Source: Aggregatibacter kilianii (GTDB lineage Bacteria > Pseudomonadota > Gammaproteobacteria > Enterobacterales > Pasteurellaceae). From it: a DNA stretch of 64,000 nt. The notes under the pieces were generated by a model. That model ran no database searches. It saw only the letters and a list, made by a program, of their open reading frames with translations, and was not told where the DNA came from. This document shows, in pieces, positions 49,994-60,476 of this stretch (position 1 is its first letter; each line of letters begins with the position of its first letter). Where the stretch lies: positions 62,001-126,000 of the forward strand of contig NZ_NRCJ01000007.1 of assembly GCF_003129965.1 (NCBI RefSeq), written 5' to 3'. The position numbers and the translations under genes were made by a program.

Positions 49994-50119
49994 AGATCCG
50001 TCCTCTTGTGTGAAAGTTAGATGACGCCCGTCACCATTGCATTATCGGGCGCGTTTAAGACAGTTCCGCAAAGAATATGCGACAAGTGCCGCCGGGGAGG
50101 CGGCACTTGAGAGGTTTAA

Positions 50120-51187
50120 TTATTGATTAAGGATTTCTTTAATCACCGCATCGGTGACTTCCTTGGTGGTGGCGTTGCCGCCTAAATCCGGCGTTTGAAT
50201 GCCGTCGGCACAGACTTTTTCCACGGCTGCCATAAGTATATCGGCGGCTTGTTTTTCGCCTAAATGCTCCAGCATTTGCGCTGCCGTCCAGAAACTGGCG
50301 ACCGGGTTGGCGATGCCTTTGCCGGTAATATCAAAAGCGGATCCGTGAATCGGTTCAAACATGGATGGGAAACGGCGTTCCGGATCGATATTGGCGGTCG
50401 GTGCGACACCCAGACTACCGGCTAGTGCACCTGCCAAATCGGAGAGAATATCCGCGTGCAGGTTGGTGGCGACGATAGTATCCAGTGATTCCGGATGTAG
50501 CGTCATACGTACGGTCATAGCATCCACCAACATTTTATCCCAAGTGACATCCGGGAACTCTTTTGCCACTTCGGCGGCGATTTCGTCCCACATCACCATG
50601 CCGTGTCGCTGCGCGTTGGATTTGGTGACGACGGTGAGTAATTTGCGCGGTCTGGATTGTGCCAGTTTAAAAGCGTAACGCATAATACGGGTGACGCCGA
50701 CGCGGGTAAAAATCGCCACTTCGGTGCCTACTTCTTCCGGCAAACCTTTGTGTGCGCGACCGCCGTGACCGGAATATTCCCCTTCGGAGTTTTCACGCAC
50801 GATCACCCAATCCAAATCGTCCGGACCGGCATTACGCAACGGCGATTGAATACCTCGGAAGATTTTGGTCGGACGCACGTTGGCATATTGGTCGAAACCC
50901 TGGCAAATCGGCAAACGCAAGCCCCATAACGTAATGTGATCCGGCACATCCGGCGCACCTACCGCACCGAAATAAATGGCATCGAATTTTTTCAAGGTAT
51001 CTAATCCGTCGGCGGGCATCATTACGCCGTTTTTCTTGTAATAATAGGAACCCCAATCAAAATTTTGCACGTCAAATTTTACGTCGCCCAAGCGTTGTTC
51101 CAAGCTTTTTAATACATCAACCCCGGCGGAAATCACTTCAATACCGATACCGTCGGCAGGAATGGCGGCAATTTTATAGTTACGCAT
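50120..51187 (-). CDS. dmlA: D-malate/tartrate dehydrogenase (decarboxylating)
   Basis: 355 residues, isopropylmalate/isocitrate dehydrogenase family. YKIAAIPADGIGIEVISAGVDVL is the opening of the tartrate/D-malate branch; FGAVGAPDVPDHITLWGLRLPICQGFDQYANVRPTK binds substrate, and VDAMTVRM plus NLHADILSDLAG hold the metal aspartates. It oxidises D-malate (or tartrate) to pyruvate (or related) with NAD+. Divergent LysR gene upstream suggests a DmlR-type activator. Not leuB: the LeuB substrate loop differs. Confidence 0.85.
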   Translation of the reverse strand: MRNYKIAAIPADGIGIEVISAGVDVLKSLEQRLGDVKFDVQNFDWGSYYYKKNGVMMPADGLDTLKKFDAIYFGAVGAPDVPDHITLWGLRLPICQGFDQYANVRPTKIFRGIQSPLRNAGPDDLDWVIVRENSEGEYSGHGGRAHKGLPEEVGTEVAIFTRVGVTRIMRYAFKLAQSRPRKLLTVVTKSNAQRHGMVMWDEIAAEVAKEFPDVTWDKMLVDAMTVRMTLHPESLDTIVATNLHADILSDLAGALAGSLGVAPTANIDPERRFPSMFEPIHGSAFDITGKGIANPVASFWTAAQMLEHLGEKQAADILMAAVEKVCADGIQTPDLGGNATTKEVTDAVIKEILNQ

Positions 51188-51352
51188 AATGAGTCTCCTT
51201 TAAGTCTGTTGGCGGTTTGAAAACGTAGCACCTGCGTGGGTGCGGGTGCTTGTCATTATGCGCAAACGCGGGGTATCATCAAGCGCATCGGTTTATACAA
51301 AAAATTGACATAATCGTCTCGAATAAAAACCATGGGCTAATCGGGGGTTGTT

Positions 51353-52264
51353 ATGGAATTACATCACTTACGGTGTTTTGTGGCGGTAGCGGAAACCTTG
51401 CATTTCGGGCAGGCGGCGCACAACCTGAATATACTGCCTTCGGCACTGGGACGTTATATTAAGTTGTTGGAAGACGATCTCGGCACGCGTTTATTAGTGC
51501 GTTCAACCCGCAATGTGATGTTGACCGATTACGGTGCACAGTTTTTGCCTGAAGCGCGGAAAATTATTGCGGATGCGGACGAATTACAGAAGCGTTTTCA
51601 AAATCTGGCGCGAAGAAAATCCAATCATTTGCGCATCGGCGCTATCGATAGTGTCGTGGTCGGGCTTGTGCCGCATGTTCTGAGTGCATTTTGCGCCCGT
51701 TACCCCGATGTGGACATTCATATTACGGAAGATAAGACCTCAAAATTGCTACCGAAATTGAAATCGGGGCGATTGGATGTGATTTTTGCCCGTTCCGTGC
51801 CGACGGATAATGCGCTGGAAAATCATTTTTTGTTTTATGAGAATGTGGCGCTGGTGGTGCACGCTGATCACCCGCTTGCCCATAAGTCACAAGTGAGGGT
51901 GTCGGATCTTGCCGACGTACCGCTGATTGTGCCGGAACGTAAAGCCCGCCCGCACAGCCATGATTTAACCACCCACCTGTTCGCTAACAGTGCCATACCA
52001 CCCCGATTGTTACAACTTGCCGATGAAAAATTGACGATTCTAAATATGGTTGCCGCCCGTTTGGGCGCGGCGATCATGCCGAGTTGGGTGACGCAAATGT
52101 CCGCTTTAAGGGTGAAATCCGTGCCTTTGGCGGCAGAGTTTCAGTCGATTCGTGAAAAACTACCGGTGTCCGCCCTTTGGCTTAAACATTCGCGCGATGA
52201 ATGGCGGGATAAATTGATGAATGTGGTAGCGGCAGAATTACCAACCATTCTGCCGATTTATTGA
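51353..52264 (+). CDS. LysR-family regulator, divergent from dmlA
   Basis: 303 residues. ELHHLRCFVAVAETLHFGQAAHNLNILPSALGRYIKLLEDDLG is the winged-helix domain; LLVRSTRNVMLTDYG follows, then an effector domain. 165 bp separate it from dmlA on the other strand, the classic LTTR layout, so it likely activates the dicarboxylate genes. Comparable to DmlR in role, though closeness was not tested. Convergent with selB, which ends 5 bp away. Confidence 0.88.
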   Translation: MELHHLRCFVAVAETLHFGQAAHNLNILPSALGRYIKLLEDDLGTRLLVRSTRNVMLTDYGAQFLPEARKIIADADELQKRFQNLARRKSNHLRIGAIDSVVVGLVPHVLSAFCARYPDVDIHITEDKTSKLLPKLKSGRLDVIFARSVPTDNALENHFLFYENVALVVHADHPLAHKSQVRVSDLADVPLIVPERKARPHSHDLTTHLFANSAIPPRLLQLADEKLTILNMVAARLGAAIMPSWVTQMSALRVKSVPLAAEFQSIREKLPVSALWLKHSRDEWRDKLMNVVAAELPTILPIY

Positions 52265-52268
52265 GCCG

Positions 52269-54128
52269 TTATAAATCAAACACATCTGCGTCGCGCAACA
52301 CATGAATGTTGCCTTTGCGGCGCAGGAAGCCACAGCGGTCGAAATATTCCACCAGTTGCACGGTCATTTTGCGTCCGAATTGTAGTGCGTCGCGTAATTC
52401 GTTCACCGAAAAACCTTCTTTGTCGGCGACAAGTTGCTTGATTAAACGGGCGAAGGCGTAAATGTTCTCGGTGAGGAAGAAGCGGTCTTTCACCACGGCG
52501 GTTAAATAGCCCAGTTTGCCCGCTTTGTAGAGAAAATTACGCATGGCACTTTCTTCCTGCCCCAACAGACCGGCAAGGTCACGCACCCATAAGGCTTGTC
52601 CGTTATGTTGCTCGAATTGGGTGAGAACCTGCTGCCATAATGCGCGTTCCTGCTCGTTAAATTGAATTTTATGCTCGGCGGTGTGTAGCCAGCCACGAGT
52701 TTGTTGCAGTTGGTTTTGCGCAAGTAAATCATCGATAAAATGATAAATCAGTTTTTCCGGCTGATTGAGCGCGGCGATGCGATACAAACGGGCTTTGCCT
52801 AAGCCTAATTGGTCGGGGTGTTGCTCGTGGTATTGCGTCAGTGCGGTCAATAATTTTGCCGTTTGTTGCGCGTGATAATCGGCATTGAAACACCAGCTTT
52901 GGAAGCGAATATCGCCGTTTTTCTCAAGCACCTCGTTCAGTTGCGCGCTCGTCAATTGTTCAATCCACATTAACCGCTCGGCTTCTGCAGCCTGATTTTG
53001 CAAATAAAGTGCGGTGCGTTTTTCAGGTGTTTCGGCTTGGATCAGTCGGCGTAAATAATCGAAACGGGCTTCCGTGCGTTTGTGTCGCTTCGGCGAATCG
53101 ATTTCAATGACCTTTGCGCCACCCAACACGGCGGTGGAGTTGCTGTTACGCAGAATGATTTTGTCGCCGTATGCCAAAAACAGCGGTTGCTCCAAAATCA
53201 GCTCCGCTAATGCTTGTTCCTGTGGCGCCAGTTTTTGTTGTTGTAACAACGTCAGTTTGCCGGTGGTGTGCGAGGCGGCGTGATAAATATGTACCGGCTG
53301 GCTTTCGTTCAGCGAAATTTGGCTTTCCAACCAAACGGTGACGCGATCCGTCGGTTTGCCGGGCGGTTGGGAGAACAGCCAATCGCCGCGCTCGATTAAA
53401 GTGCGGTCGAAATCCAGGTTAATATTTAACGCCAGCCGTTGCCCCGCCAAGCCTTCGCTGTTTTGCTCATTTTGCGCGTGGATATTTTTCACCCGCACTT
53501 TTTGCCCGTTGCTTAAATACAGCTCGTCGTCGATAGCCACTTTGCCCGCAAACGCCGTGCCCGTCACCACCGTGCCCGCCCCTTTAATGGTGAAAATGCG
53601 GTCGATGGCATAACGAAACGGTTTTTCTGTGTCTGAGAGCTCCGGCAACTGCGCCAAATAATCGCGTAGCGTTTCAATGCCTGCGCCGGTGGTGGCGGAG
53701 GTGACGAAAAAGTGACTGTTCGCCAAGAGCGGATATTGCCCACGCAATTGGTTTTCCAACGCATCGATTTGTTGCTTGTCGGCGCGGTCGGCTTTGGTGA
53801 TGACCACCATGATTTCCTGTAACTGCAACAGGCTCAAAATGTTTAAATGTTCGATGGTTTGCGCCTGCACGCCTTCGTCTGCGGCGACAATAAGCATGGC
53901 GTAGTGAATGCCGCCCAGCCCCGCCAGCATATTGGCGAGAAAGCGATCGTGTCCCGGCACATCGATAAAGCCGAGAATCTGATCGTTTAACGGCAAATAG
54001 GCGTAGCCCAAATTGATGGTCATGCCGCGCTTTTTTTCTTCCGGTAAATGCGCCGTGTGGGTGCCGGTGAGGGCTTGCAACAAGGCGGTTTTGCCGTGGT
54101 CAACGTGTCCGGAGGTAACGATAATCAT
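52269..54128 (-). CDS. selB: Selenocysteine-specific elongation factor
   Basis: 619 residues. GTPase domain with [17 protein letters not shown] (P-loop), IDVPGHDRF (switch II), and TKADRADK (NKxD-like). Domains II-III follow, and the C-terminus holds winged-helix repeats ([32 protein letters not shown]) that bind SECIS RNA. It brings Sec-tRNA to UGA codons. The start overlaps the selA stop by 4 bases (ATGA), so they are coupled. Confidence 0.96.
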   Translation of the reverse strand: MIIVTSGHVDHGKTALLQALTGTHTAHLPEEKKRGMTINLGYAYLPLNDQILGFIDVPGHDRFLANMLAGLGGIHYAMLIVAADEGVQAQTIEHLNILSLLQLQEIMVVITKADRADKQQIDALENQLRGQYPLLANSHFFVTSATTGAGIETLRDYLAQLPELSDTEKPFRYAIDRIFTIKGAGTVVTGTAFAGKVAIDDELYLSNGQKVRVKNIHAQNEQNSEGLAGQRLALNINLDFDRTLIERGDWLFSQPPGKPTDRVTVWLESQISLNESQPVHIYHAASHTTGKLTLLQQQKLAPQEQALAELILEQPLFLAYGDKIILRNSNSTAVLGGAKVIEIDSPKRHKRTEARFDYLRRLIQAETPEKRTALYLQNQAAEAERLMWIEQLTSAQLNEVLEKNGDIRFQSWCFNADYHAQQTAKLLTALTQYHEQHPDQLGLGKARLYRIAALNQPEKLIYHFIDDLLAQNQLQQTRGWLHTAEHKIQFNEQERALWQQVLTQFEQHNGQALWVRDLAGLLGQEESAMRNFLYKAGKLGYLTAVVKDRFFLTENIYAFARLIKQLVADKEGFSVNELRDALQFGRKMTVQLVEYFDRCGFLRRKGNIHVLRDADVFDL

Positions 54129-55519
54129 AATGTCTCCAAGCTGTCTAGAAGGCGATCAAGGCTCGCCAAACTGCGTAAATCTAACCAAATTTTATCCCGT
54201 TCGATACGCCCGATAATCGGCTGCGGTAATGCCAACAACCGGGCGAAAAGTGCGGTGATTTTTGCCGGCGTTTTTTCATCGGTAGGCGCAATGGTCACCG
54301 CTACGGACGGCATTCGCGCTAACGGCTGAGAGCCACTGCCGATTTGCGCTTCGCTCGGTTCAATGGCAACGAGATAGTCTGCATTTAAGCGATTTTCCAA
54401 CTGCACTTTTAGTTGTTCCGCCTGCGTTTGTAACTGTTCCACGGGCGTTGTCAGCAACGAAAGTGCTGTCAGTTTTTCGGTGATTTTTTCCGGCTGCAAA
54501 TATAAGCGTAAAGTGGCTTCCAGCCCGGCAAGGGTCACTTTATCGCAACGCAGCACGCGTTTGAGCGGGTGGGCTTGCAGCTGTTCAATCAGCGCTTTTT
54601 TGCCCACGATAATGCCCGCTTGCGGGCCGCCCAGCAGTTTGTCGCCGGAGAAAGAAATCAAATCCACGCCGTGCTGCAATTTTTCCTGCACCGTCGGCTC
54701 TGCCGGCAAGTGGTATTGTTTCAGATCGATTAAAGCGCCGCTGCCCAAATCCGTGATGACCGGAATGCCGAACTCTTTGCCCAATGCCGCCAGTTCCTGT
54801 TCGTCGACGGCGTGGGTGAAGCCGCAAATTTGGTAGTTACTGCTGTGAACTTTCATTAAAAAGGCGGTATTTTCGTTAATTGCATTGCGATAATCTTTTA
54901 AATGGGTGCGATTGGTGGTGCCCACCTCTACCAGTTTACAGCCCGCTTGCGCCATGATGTCGGGAATGCGGAACGCGCCGCCGATTTCAATCAATTCGCC
55001 ACGGGAAATAATCACTTCCTTGCCTTGCGCGAAGGTCGCCAACATCAGTAACACCGCCGCTGCGTTATTATTCACCACACACGCCGCTTCGGCGCCCGTG
55101 AGTCGGTTTAATAAGGCGCTGATGTAATTGTCCCGATGGCTGCGCTCGCCTGCGCTTAAATCGTATTCCAACGCCACGTTGCCCTGCATCGCATCTAACG
55201 CCGCTTGTTGTGCCGCCGGCGACCACAACGCGCGCCCGAGGTTGGTGTGCAACACCGTGCCGGTTAAATTATGCACGGTTTTGATGTTCACCTGTTGCTG
55301 TAACAAAAGTTGTTGGCGAAGGTATTGAAAGGTGGCGTCCGTATCCTGCAAAAAGTGCGGTAGGTTTTCGTGGCGTTTTATGTGTTCGCGCGCCAGTTGC
55401 AACATCTCGCGGGACTGATTGACGGTGGCGCTGTGACCGAACTCCGCCACCAGCTGTTCGCCTTGCAGGGTTTTGAGGAGTTTATCGACGGCGGGGAGGG
55501 CTTGATAAAGGGCTGACAT
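54125..55519 (-). CDS. selA: L-seryl-tRNA(Sec) selenium transferase
   Basis: 464 residues, PLP enzyme. [50 protein letters not shown] and [19 protein letters not shown] (with the PLP lysine) are diagnostic. It turns Ser-tRNA(Sec) to Sec-tRNA(Sec). Upstream of selB. selC and a selenoprotein gene were not seen in this window. Confidence 0.97.
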   Translation of the reverse strand: MSALYQALPAVDKLLKTLQGEQLVAEFGHSATVNQSREMLQLAREHIKRHENLPHFLQDTDATFQYLRQQLLLQQQVNIKTVHNLTGTVLHTNLGRALWSPAAQQAALDAMQGNVALEYDLSAGERSHRDNYISALLNRLTGAEAACVVNNNAAAVLLMLATFAQGKEVIISRGELIEIGGAFRIPDIMAQAGCKLVEVGTTNRTHLKDYRNAINENTAFLMKVHSSNYQICGFTHAVDEQELAALGKEFGIPVITDLGSGALIDLKQYHLPAEPTVQEKLQHGVDLISFSGDKLLGGPQAGIIVGKKALIEQLQAHPLKRVLRCDKVTLAGLEATLRLYLQPEKITEKLTALSLLTTPVEQLQTQAEQLKVQLENRLNADYLVAIEPSEAQIGSGSQPLARMPSVAVTIAPTDEKTPAKITALFARLLALPQPIIGRIERDKIWLDLRSLASLDRLLDSLETL

Positions 55520-55671
55520 GATGATTCCTTTTTTACGGGGTTAAATCGGCGCATTAAATGCGGCGGTAACGCGCGAAACCTGATTTCCTGCTTGCTTTTG
55601 CTTGCGCATTAGATACACTATCGCCAATTTTTTTCTCATATTTTTAACTCTTCAGAATTATAGGTAATTCA

Positions 55672-57387
55672 ATGCGTACAAGTAAATATTTATTATCCAC
55701 CTTAAAGGAAACCCCGGCGGAAGCGGCAATTGTCAGCCATCAGTTAATGTTGCGTGCCGGCATGATTCGCCCGCTTGCTTCAGGGCTTTATAACTGGATG
55801 CCGACCGGCTGGCGCGTGCTGCAAAAAGTCGAAAACATCATTCGTGAAGAAATGAACAAAAGCGGCGCCATCGAGATCAAAATGCCGGTGGTACAACCGG
55901 CGGAGTTGTGGCAGGAATCCGGCCGTTGGGATCAGTATGGACCGGAATTATTGCGTTTTACCGACCGTGGCGAACGCGGTTTTGTCATCGGCCCGACTAA
56001 CGAAGAAGCCATTACCGACTTAATGCGTCGCGAAGTGACCTCTTACCGTCAACTTCCCCTCAATTTGTATCATATTCAAACCAAATTCCGTGACGAAGTG
56101 CGCCCGCGTTTCGGTGTGATGCGTAGCCGTGAATTCATCATGAAAGACGCTTATTCTTTCCACATGGACAAAGAAAGTTTGCAGCAAACCTATGACGTGA
56201 TGTACCAAACCTACAGCAATATTTTTACCCGCTTAGGCTTGGATTTCCGCGCTGTGCAGGCGGACACTGGCTCTATTGGCGGCAGTGCGTCCCATGAGTT
56301 CCAAGTGCTTGCCAACAGCGGCGAAGACGATGTGATTTTCTCCACCGAATCCGATTACGCGGCGAATATCGAACTTGCCGAAGCCGTTGCCGTCGGCGAA
56401 CGTGCGCAACCGACCAAAGCCATGGAATTGGTGGATACACCGAACGCGAAAACCATTGCGGAGCTGGTAGAACAGTTCAATCAGCCCATTGAAAAAACCG
56501 TCAAAACCCTGATTGTTAAAGGCGCGAGCGAAGAACAGCCGTTGGTGGCGTTAATCATTCGCGGCGATCACGAGTTAAACGAAGTGAAAGCGGAAAAACT
56601 GGCGGAAGTGGCTTCCCCGTTTGAATTTGCCGATGAAGCGGCGATTAAAGCCAAAATCGGCGCGGGCGTCGGTTCTCTTGGCCCGGTTAACTTAAACATT
56701 CCGGTGATTATCGACCGCAGCGTGGCAATCCTGTCCGATTTCAGCGCGGGCGCGAATATTGACGGCAAACATTATTTCAACATTAACTGGGAGCGCGATG
56801 TGGCGTTGCCGAAAGTCGCCGATCTTCGTAACGTGGTGGAAGGTGACCCGAGCCCGGATGGTAAAGGCACGTTGCTCATTAAGCGTGGTATCGAAGTGGG
56901 ACATATTTTCCAATTAGGCGATAAATATTCCAAAGCGATGAACGCCACCGTGCAGGGGGAAGACGGTCGTCCAACGATCGTTACCATGGGTTGCTACGGT
57001 ATCGGCGTGACCCGCGTGGTGGCGGCGGCGATTGAGCAGCATCACGACGAACGCGGTATTATTTGGCCATCCGATGCCATGGCGCCGTTCACCGTAGCGA
57101 TTGTGCCGATGAACATGCACAAATCGGAAAGCGTGCAACAATTCGCCGAGGATTTATACCGCACTTTATTGGCGCAGGGCGTGGAAGTGATTTTCGATGA
57201 CCGCAAAGAACGCCCGGGCGTAATGTTCGCCGACATGGAGCTCATCGGTGTGCCGCACATGGTAGTGATCGGTGAGAAAAATCTGGCGAACGGCGAAATC
57301 GAATATAAAAACCGTCGTAGCGGCGAGAAGCAGATGATCGCCAAAGATCAACTGATTGATTTCCTGAAAAGCCAAATTAAAGCGTAA
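55672..57387 (+). CDS. proS: Prolyl-tRNA synthetase
   Basis: 571 residues, class II synthetase of bacterial type. [20 protein letters not shown] opening; motif 2 [25 protein letters not shown]; insertion editing domain (about 225-390; [13 protein letters not shown] to [13 protein letters not shown]); motif 3 [24 protein letters not shown]-terminal anticodon domain [23 protein letters not shown]. Charges tRNA-Pro. Confidence 0.98.
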   Translation: MRTSKYLLSTLKETPAEAAIVSHQLMLRAGMIRPLASGLYNWMPTGWRVLQKVENIIREEMNKSGAIEIKMPVVQPAELWQESGRWDQYGPELLRFTDRGERGFVIGPTNEEAITDLMRREVTSYRQLPLNLYHIQTKFRDEVRPRFGVMRSREFIMKDAYSFHMDKESLQQTYDVMYQTYSNIFTRLGLDFRAVQADTGSIGGSASHEFQVLANSGEDDVIFSTESDYAANIELAEAVAVGERAQPTKAMELVDTPNAKTIAELVEQFNQPIEKTVKTLIVKGASEEQPLVALIIRGDHELNEVKAEKLAEVASPFEFADEAAIKAKIGAGVGSLGPVNLNIPVIIDRSVAILSDFSAGANIDGKHYFNINWERDVALPKVADLRNVVEGDPSPDGKGTLLIKRGIEVGHIFQLGDKYSKAMNATVQGEDGRPTIVTMGCYGIGVTRVVAAAIEQHHDERGIIWPSDAMAPFTVAIVPMNMHKSESVQQFAEDLYRTLLAQGVEVIFDDRKERPGVMFADMELIGVPHMVVIGEKNLANGEIEYKNRRSGEKQMIAKDQLIDFLKSQIKA

Positions 57388-57396
57388 TTTACCGAA

Positions 57397-57440
57397 TAAA
57401 GTGCGGTCGGATTTTTAACTGAATTTCCGACCGCACTTTT
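57397..57440 (+). terminator. Paired uptake-signal terminator after proS
   Basis: AAAGTGCGGTCGGA (57399-57412) pairs with TCCGACCGCACTTT (57425-57438). A 14-bp stem with TTT after it. Confidence 0.8.
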
Positions 57441-57453
57441 GTGTGAGGAAAGC

Positions 57454-57783
57454 ATGAATCCGTGGATGTTATTGGCGATTTCCATTTGTTTGGAAATCGT
57501 GGCGACCAGCCTGCTGAAAGTGAGCGATAGCTTTACCAAGCCGCTTCCGACCCTCGGCGCGTTGGCGTTTTATGGTTGTTCCTTTTATTTTGTGTCCATT
57601 ATTTTTCGCACGCTTTCCGTGGGCTTGGTGTATGCCATTTGGTCCGGTGTGGGCATTGTGTTGACGGCGATTGTGGCGTATTTTGCCTTCGGGCAGAAAA
57701 TCGACACCGTCGGTTTAATTGGGATTGGGCTGATTATTAGCGGCGTATTGGTGATTAATTTATTTTCGCAAACGACACACTGA
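57454..57783 (+). CDS. emrE: Small multidrug resistance transporter, EmrE-like
   Basis: 109 residues from the ATG at 57454 (GAGGAAAGC upstream); the frame is open from 57439. Four membrane helices; NPWMLLAISICLEIVATSLLK places the essential Glu14 as in EmrE, and YAIWSGVGIVLTAIVAYFAFGQ is the SMR signature. Works as an inner-membrane dimer exporting cationic compounds in exchange for H+. Subtype (EmrE vs Gdx/SugE): the helix-3 motif fits EmrE. Confidence 0.85.
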   Translation: MNPWMLLAISICLEIVATSLLKVSDSFTKPLPTLGALAFYGCSFYFVSIIFRTLSVGLVYAIWSGVGIVLTAIVAYFAFGQKIDTVGLIGIGLIISGVLVINLFSQTTH

Positions 57784-57822
57784 TTATATAATTCGCCCGT
57801 TGTGGTGATTAAGGAGATCAAA

Positions 57823-58077
57823 ATGACAGATTATGATCCGTTTCGCATTGAGTGGGATTGCCGGCGCGGTATGTTGGAGTTGGATAAGGTCATTATGCCT
57901 TTTTATCAGCAATATTTCGCCCGATTAAGCGAACAGAAAAAAGCTGTTTTCGTGCGGTTATTGGCGTGTTCCGACTTGCAATTATTTTCATGGTTTTTTA
58001 ATAACGGCACGATCGAGGATCCGGAATTACGTCAAATGGTGGCGGAAATCCAACAAAAATTAAATCTAACACATTGA
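57823..58077 (+). CDS. sdhE: FAD assembly factor SdhE
   Basis: 84 residues from the ATG at 57823 (AAGGAGATCAAA upstream). IEWDCRRGMLELDKVIMPFYQQYF contains the RRGMxExD motif needed to promote covalent FAD attachment to SdhA/FrdA. LLACSDLQLFSWFFN is the second family block. Fumarate reductase is the likely client in Pasteurellaceae. Confidence 0.93.
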   Translation: MTDYDPFRIEWDCRRGMLELDKVIMPFYQQYFARLSEQKKAVFVRLLACSDLQLFSWFFNNGTIEDPELRQMVAEIQQKLNLTH

Positions 58078-58130
58078 TTAATTTGTTATTAATTTTAATG
58101 TGTGTTTTTTGTAAAGTTTGTAAAGGGACT

Positions 58131-58157
58131 GAACTTTTTTTCTTTCACTTCGTCTAA
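58131..58157 (+). promoter_or_regulatory. Sigma-E promoter of rpoE
   Basis: GAACTT (58131-58136), 16 bases, then TCTAA (58153-58157). This spacing and both hexamers equal the E. coli rpoE autoregulated promoter. It lies about 63 bp before the rpoE start. Sigma-E would thus activate its own operon. Confidence 0.8.
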
Positions 58158-58220
58158 CGCATTACAAGAAGCTTGCTGGCTTTGAAATTAAAGCTTGTTA
58201 GAAGTGATATATGAGGTTAT

Positions 58221-58796
58221 ATGGCTGAACAGCTAACAGATCAAGCTTTGGTAGAAAGGGTACAGCAGGGAGATAAGAAAGCTTTCAACTTATTGGTATC
58301 ACGTTATCAAAATAAAGTGGCTGGATTACTGACTCGGTATATTTCACCGAATGATATTCCTGATGTTGTACAAGAATCATTTATAAAAGCATATCGTTCC
58401 ATTGATTCGTTTCGCGGTGATAGCGCTTTCTACACTTGGCTATATAGAATCGCAGTAAATACTGCAAAAAATTATTTAACTGCACAAGGGCGTCGCCCGC
58501 CGAATGAAGATATTCTGGCTGAAGATGCAGAATCCTACGATGTGGGGACAAATTTACGGGATGTGGATACGCCCGAAAATGAAATGTTATCCAATGAATT
58601 GAAAAAGATTGTGTTTGATACGATCAAAGGCTTGCAGGAAGATTTGCGCACGGCAATTACTTTACGCGAAATCGAAGGATTGAGTTATGAAGAAATTGCG
58701 GAAATTATGGATTGCCCGGTGGGAACCGTTAGATCGCGGATTTTCAGAGCGCGTGAAATTATCGAAAGCAAGGTCAAACCGCTTTTACAACGTTAA
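58221..58796 (+). CDS. rpoE: RNA polymerase sigma factor RpoE (sigma-24)
   Basis: 191 residues, ECF sigma factor. Region 2 FNLLVSRYQNKVAGLLTRYI and PDVVQESFIKAYRSIDSFRGDSAFYTWLYRIAVNTAKNYL; region 4 LREIEGLSYEEIAEIMDCPVGTVRSRIFRAREII. It directs the envelope-stress regulon. TGAGGTTATATGG is at the start. First gene of rpoE-rseA-rseB-rseC with its own sigma-E promoter. Confidence 0.97.
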   Translation: MAEQLTDQALVERVQQGDKKAFNLLVSRYQNKVAGLLTRYISPNDIPDVVQESFIKAYRSIDSFRGDSAFYTWLYRIAVNTAKNYLTAQGRRPPNEDILAEDAESYDVGTNLRDVDTPENEMLSNELKKIVFDTIKGLQEDLRTAITLREIEGLSYEEIAEIMDCPVGTVRSRIFRAREIIESKVKPLLQR

Positions 58797-58840
58797 TAGA
58801 CATAAACAGCAACACAACTACGGTTAGTCGGAGTAAACAA

Positions 58841-59425
58841 ATGCAAAAAGAATTACTTTCAGCATACATTGACGGTGAGCAGGTTAGCAGTGAACTCACC
58901 GAACAATTATGCCAAGATGCGGAATTGCAAGAAAGCTGGGCGAATTTTCATACGATTCGCGCGGTGATGCGTCAGGAGACAAACGTTTTCTTAGGTGCTG
59001 ATTTCACTGCAAAAATGGAAAGTCTGATTGCGGATGAAGAAATTGTCGTTGCACAACCGACCGTTTCCCAGCCACTACCACAAGAAGTGGAATCTTCTCC
59101 GTTTATGCAAAAACTGAAGTCATGGTTTGTGCCGATGACACAGGTTGCGGTGGCGGCAAGCGTATGTTTGGTGGCTGTGTTGGGCGTGCAATCCCTTAAC
59201 AACAAATCTGCCGTGCAAAATGCGCCGGATACGCCGGTATTACAAACCTTACCGTTTAACAACGGCGTACAGGAAGTAAGCTATAATGCGCCGACCAAAG
59301 ATGTGATTACCACCGAACAGTTGGAACAAAAAAATAAACGTATCGGTGCGATGTTGCAAAGTTACGAACTACAACGCCGGGTTTACGGCGATTCCTTAAG
59401 TTTGGAACAAACCCGCGCAAAATAA
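58841..59425 (+). CDS. rseA: Anti-sigma-E factor RseA
   Basis: 194 residues. N-terminal MQKELLSAYIDGEQVSSELT and ELQESWANFHTIRAVMRQE form the sigma-E-binding domain. One membrane helix (about residues 103-122; TQVAVAASVCLVAVLGVQSL) and a periplasmic tail with YELQRRVYGDSL. It holds sigma-E at the membrane until cleaved by DegS and RseP. Somewhat shorter than in E. coli (216). Confidence 0.94.
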   Translation: MQKELLSAYIDGEQVSSELTEQLCQDAELQESWANFHTIRAVMRQETNVFLGADFTAKMESLIADEEIVVAQPTVSQPLPQEVESSPFMQKLKSWFVPMTQVAVAASVCLVAVLGVQSLNNKSAVQNAPDTPVLQTLPFNNGVQEVSYNAPTKDVITTEQLEQKNKRIGAMLQSYELQRRVYGDSLSLEQTRAK

Positions 59426-59460
59426 ACTTTGTATGTTTTCCGGTATGACTGTTTGCTGAA

Positions 59461-59490
59461 AAATTCACCACCATTTTTGGTGGTGAATTT
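59461..59490 (+). terminator. Hairpin between rseA and rseB
   Basis: AAATTCACCACC (59461-59472) pairs perfectly with GGTGGTGAATTT (59479-59490) over an ATTTTT loop. Only GTTTATT follows, so it is weak as a terminator; it could be an attenuator or a processing/stability stem that sets the ratio of RseA to RseB. Confidence 0.6.
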
Positions 59491-59509
59491 GTTTATTAGG
59501 AATTTAAGT

Positions 59510-60466
59510 ATGTTAAAAACGTTTCTAAAAACTACCGCACTTTTCTTGTTGCTAACCTGTTCATTTTCATCTCTGGCAGAAGAGAATCTGTCGCCGAAAC
59601 AACTGTTAGGCGAAATGAAAAAAGCTGCCGGGCAGCTAAATTACGAATTCTCTTTTGTGCAAACCACTCCCTCCAACATGGATTCCCTACGCTATCGCCA
59701 TTTTACTGCCGACGGCAAAACTTATGCCCAACTGGTCACCCTTGACGGTCCGCAGCAGGAAATCGTCCAACGGGAGAATTTAATCAGTTATTTCCAACCG
59801 AACTATCAGGCGTTTACCATTAACGGCTCAAGCATTGTGGATAACTTGCCACCGCTGTTACGCGCCAATTTTGATGCTTTGGAAAAATATTATGATTTCG
59901 TGAATATCGGGCGTAATCGCGTGGCGGATCATGTGGTGCAAACCATTCGTATTCTGCCGAAAGACGATTTCCGCTATCAATATCTGGCGTTTATTGATGA
60001 AGAAAATCATTTGTTGTTACGCACCGATATGCTTGATCGAGAAGGCAATTTGCTGGATCAATTCCGCGTGGTGAATTTGTATATCGGCAATGAATTGTCG
60101 GGGTTGCCGGCGTATTTAAACCGTATGGTTTTCCCGCCGTTATTAATGGACAAAGCCGCCAATAAAACGCCGGCATTTAAATGGCAGGCGGGCTGGTTGC
60201 CGGAAGGGTTTAAATCCGTTAACCGCAGTATCGAAATGGACGGCGGGGACAAAATCGAGTCGCAACTTTACAGCGACGGTTTATTCTCTTTCAAATTATA
60301 TGTTTCCGATAAAATCGCCGATTCCACACAACAGGACAATACCTGGCGTCAGGGGGCATATACTATTTACACGGAAAGCGTGGATAGCAAAGAAGTGACC
60401 ATTATCGGTCAGCTGCCGATTTCTACGGCAAAACGTATTGTGCAAGACATCAAATTCAGAAAATAA
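59510..60466 (+). CDS. rseB: Sigma-E regulatory protein RseB
   Basis: 318 residues from the ATG at 59510 (TTAGGAA upstream). Signal peptide MLKTFLKTTALFLLLTCSFSSLA. MucB/RseB domain: SPKQLLGEMKKAAGQLNYEFSFVQ, LPPLLRANFDALEKYYDFV; C-terminal part with FKWQAGWLPEGFKSVNRS. It binds the RseA periplasmic tail and mis-sorted LPS, protecting RseA from DegS. Confidence 0.94.
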   Translation: MLKTFLKTTALFLLLTCSFSSLAEENLSPKQLLGEMKKAAGQLNYEFSFVQTTPSNMDSLRYRHFTADGKTYAQLVTLDGPQQEIVQRENLISYFQPNYQAFTINGSSIVDNLPPLLRANFDALEKYYDFVNIGRNRVADHVVQTIRILPKDDFRYQYLAFIDEENHLLLRTDMLDREGNLLDQFRVVNLYIGNELSGLPAYLNRMVFPPLLMDKAANKTPAFKWQAGWLPEGFKSVNRSIEMDGGDKIESQLYSDGLFSFKLYVSDKIADSTQQDNTWRQGAYTIYTESVDSKEVTIIGQLPISTAKRIVQDIKFRK

Positions 60467-60476
60467 GCGGGCGATT

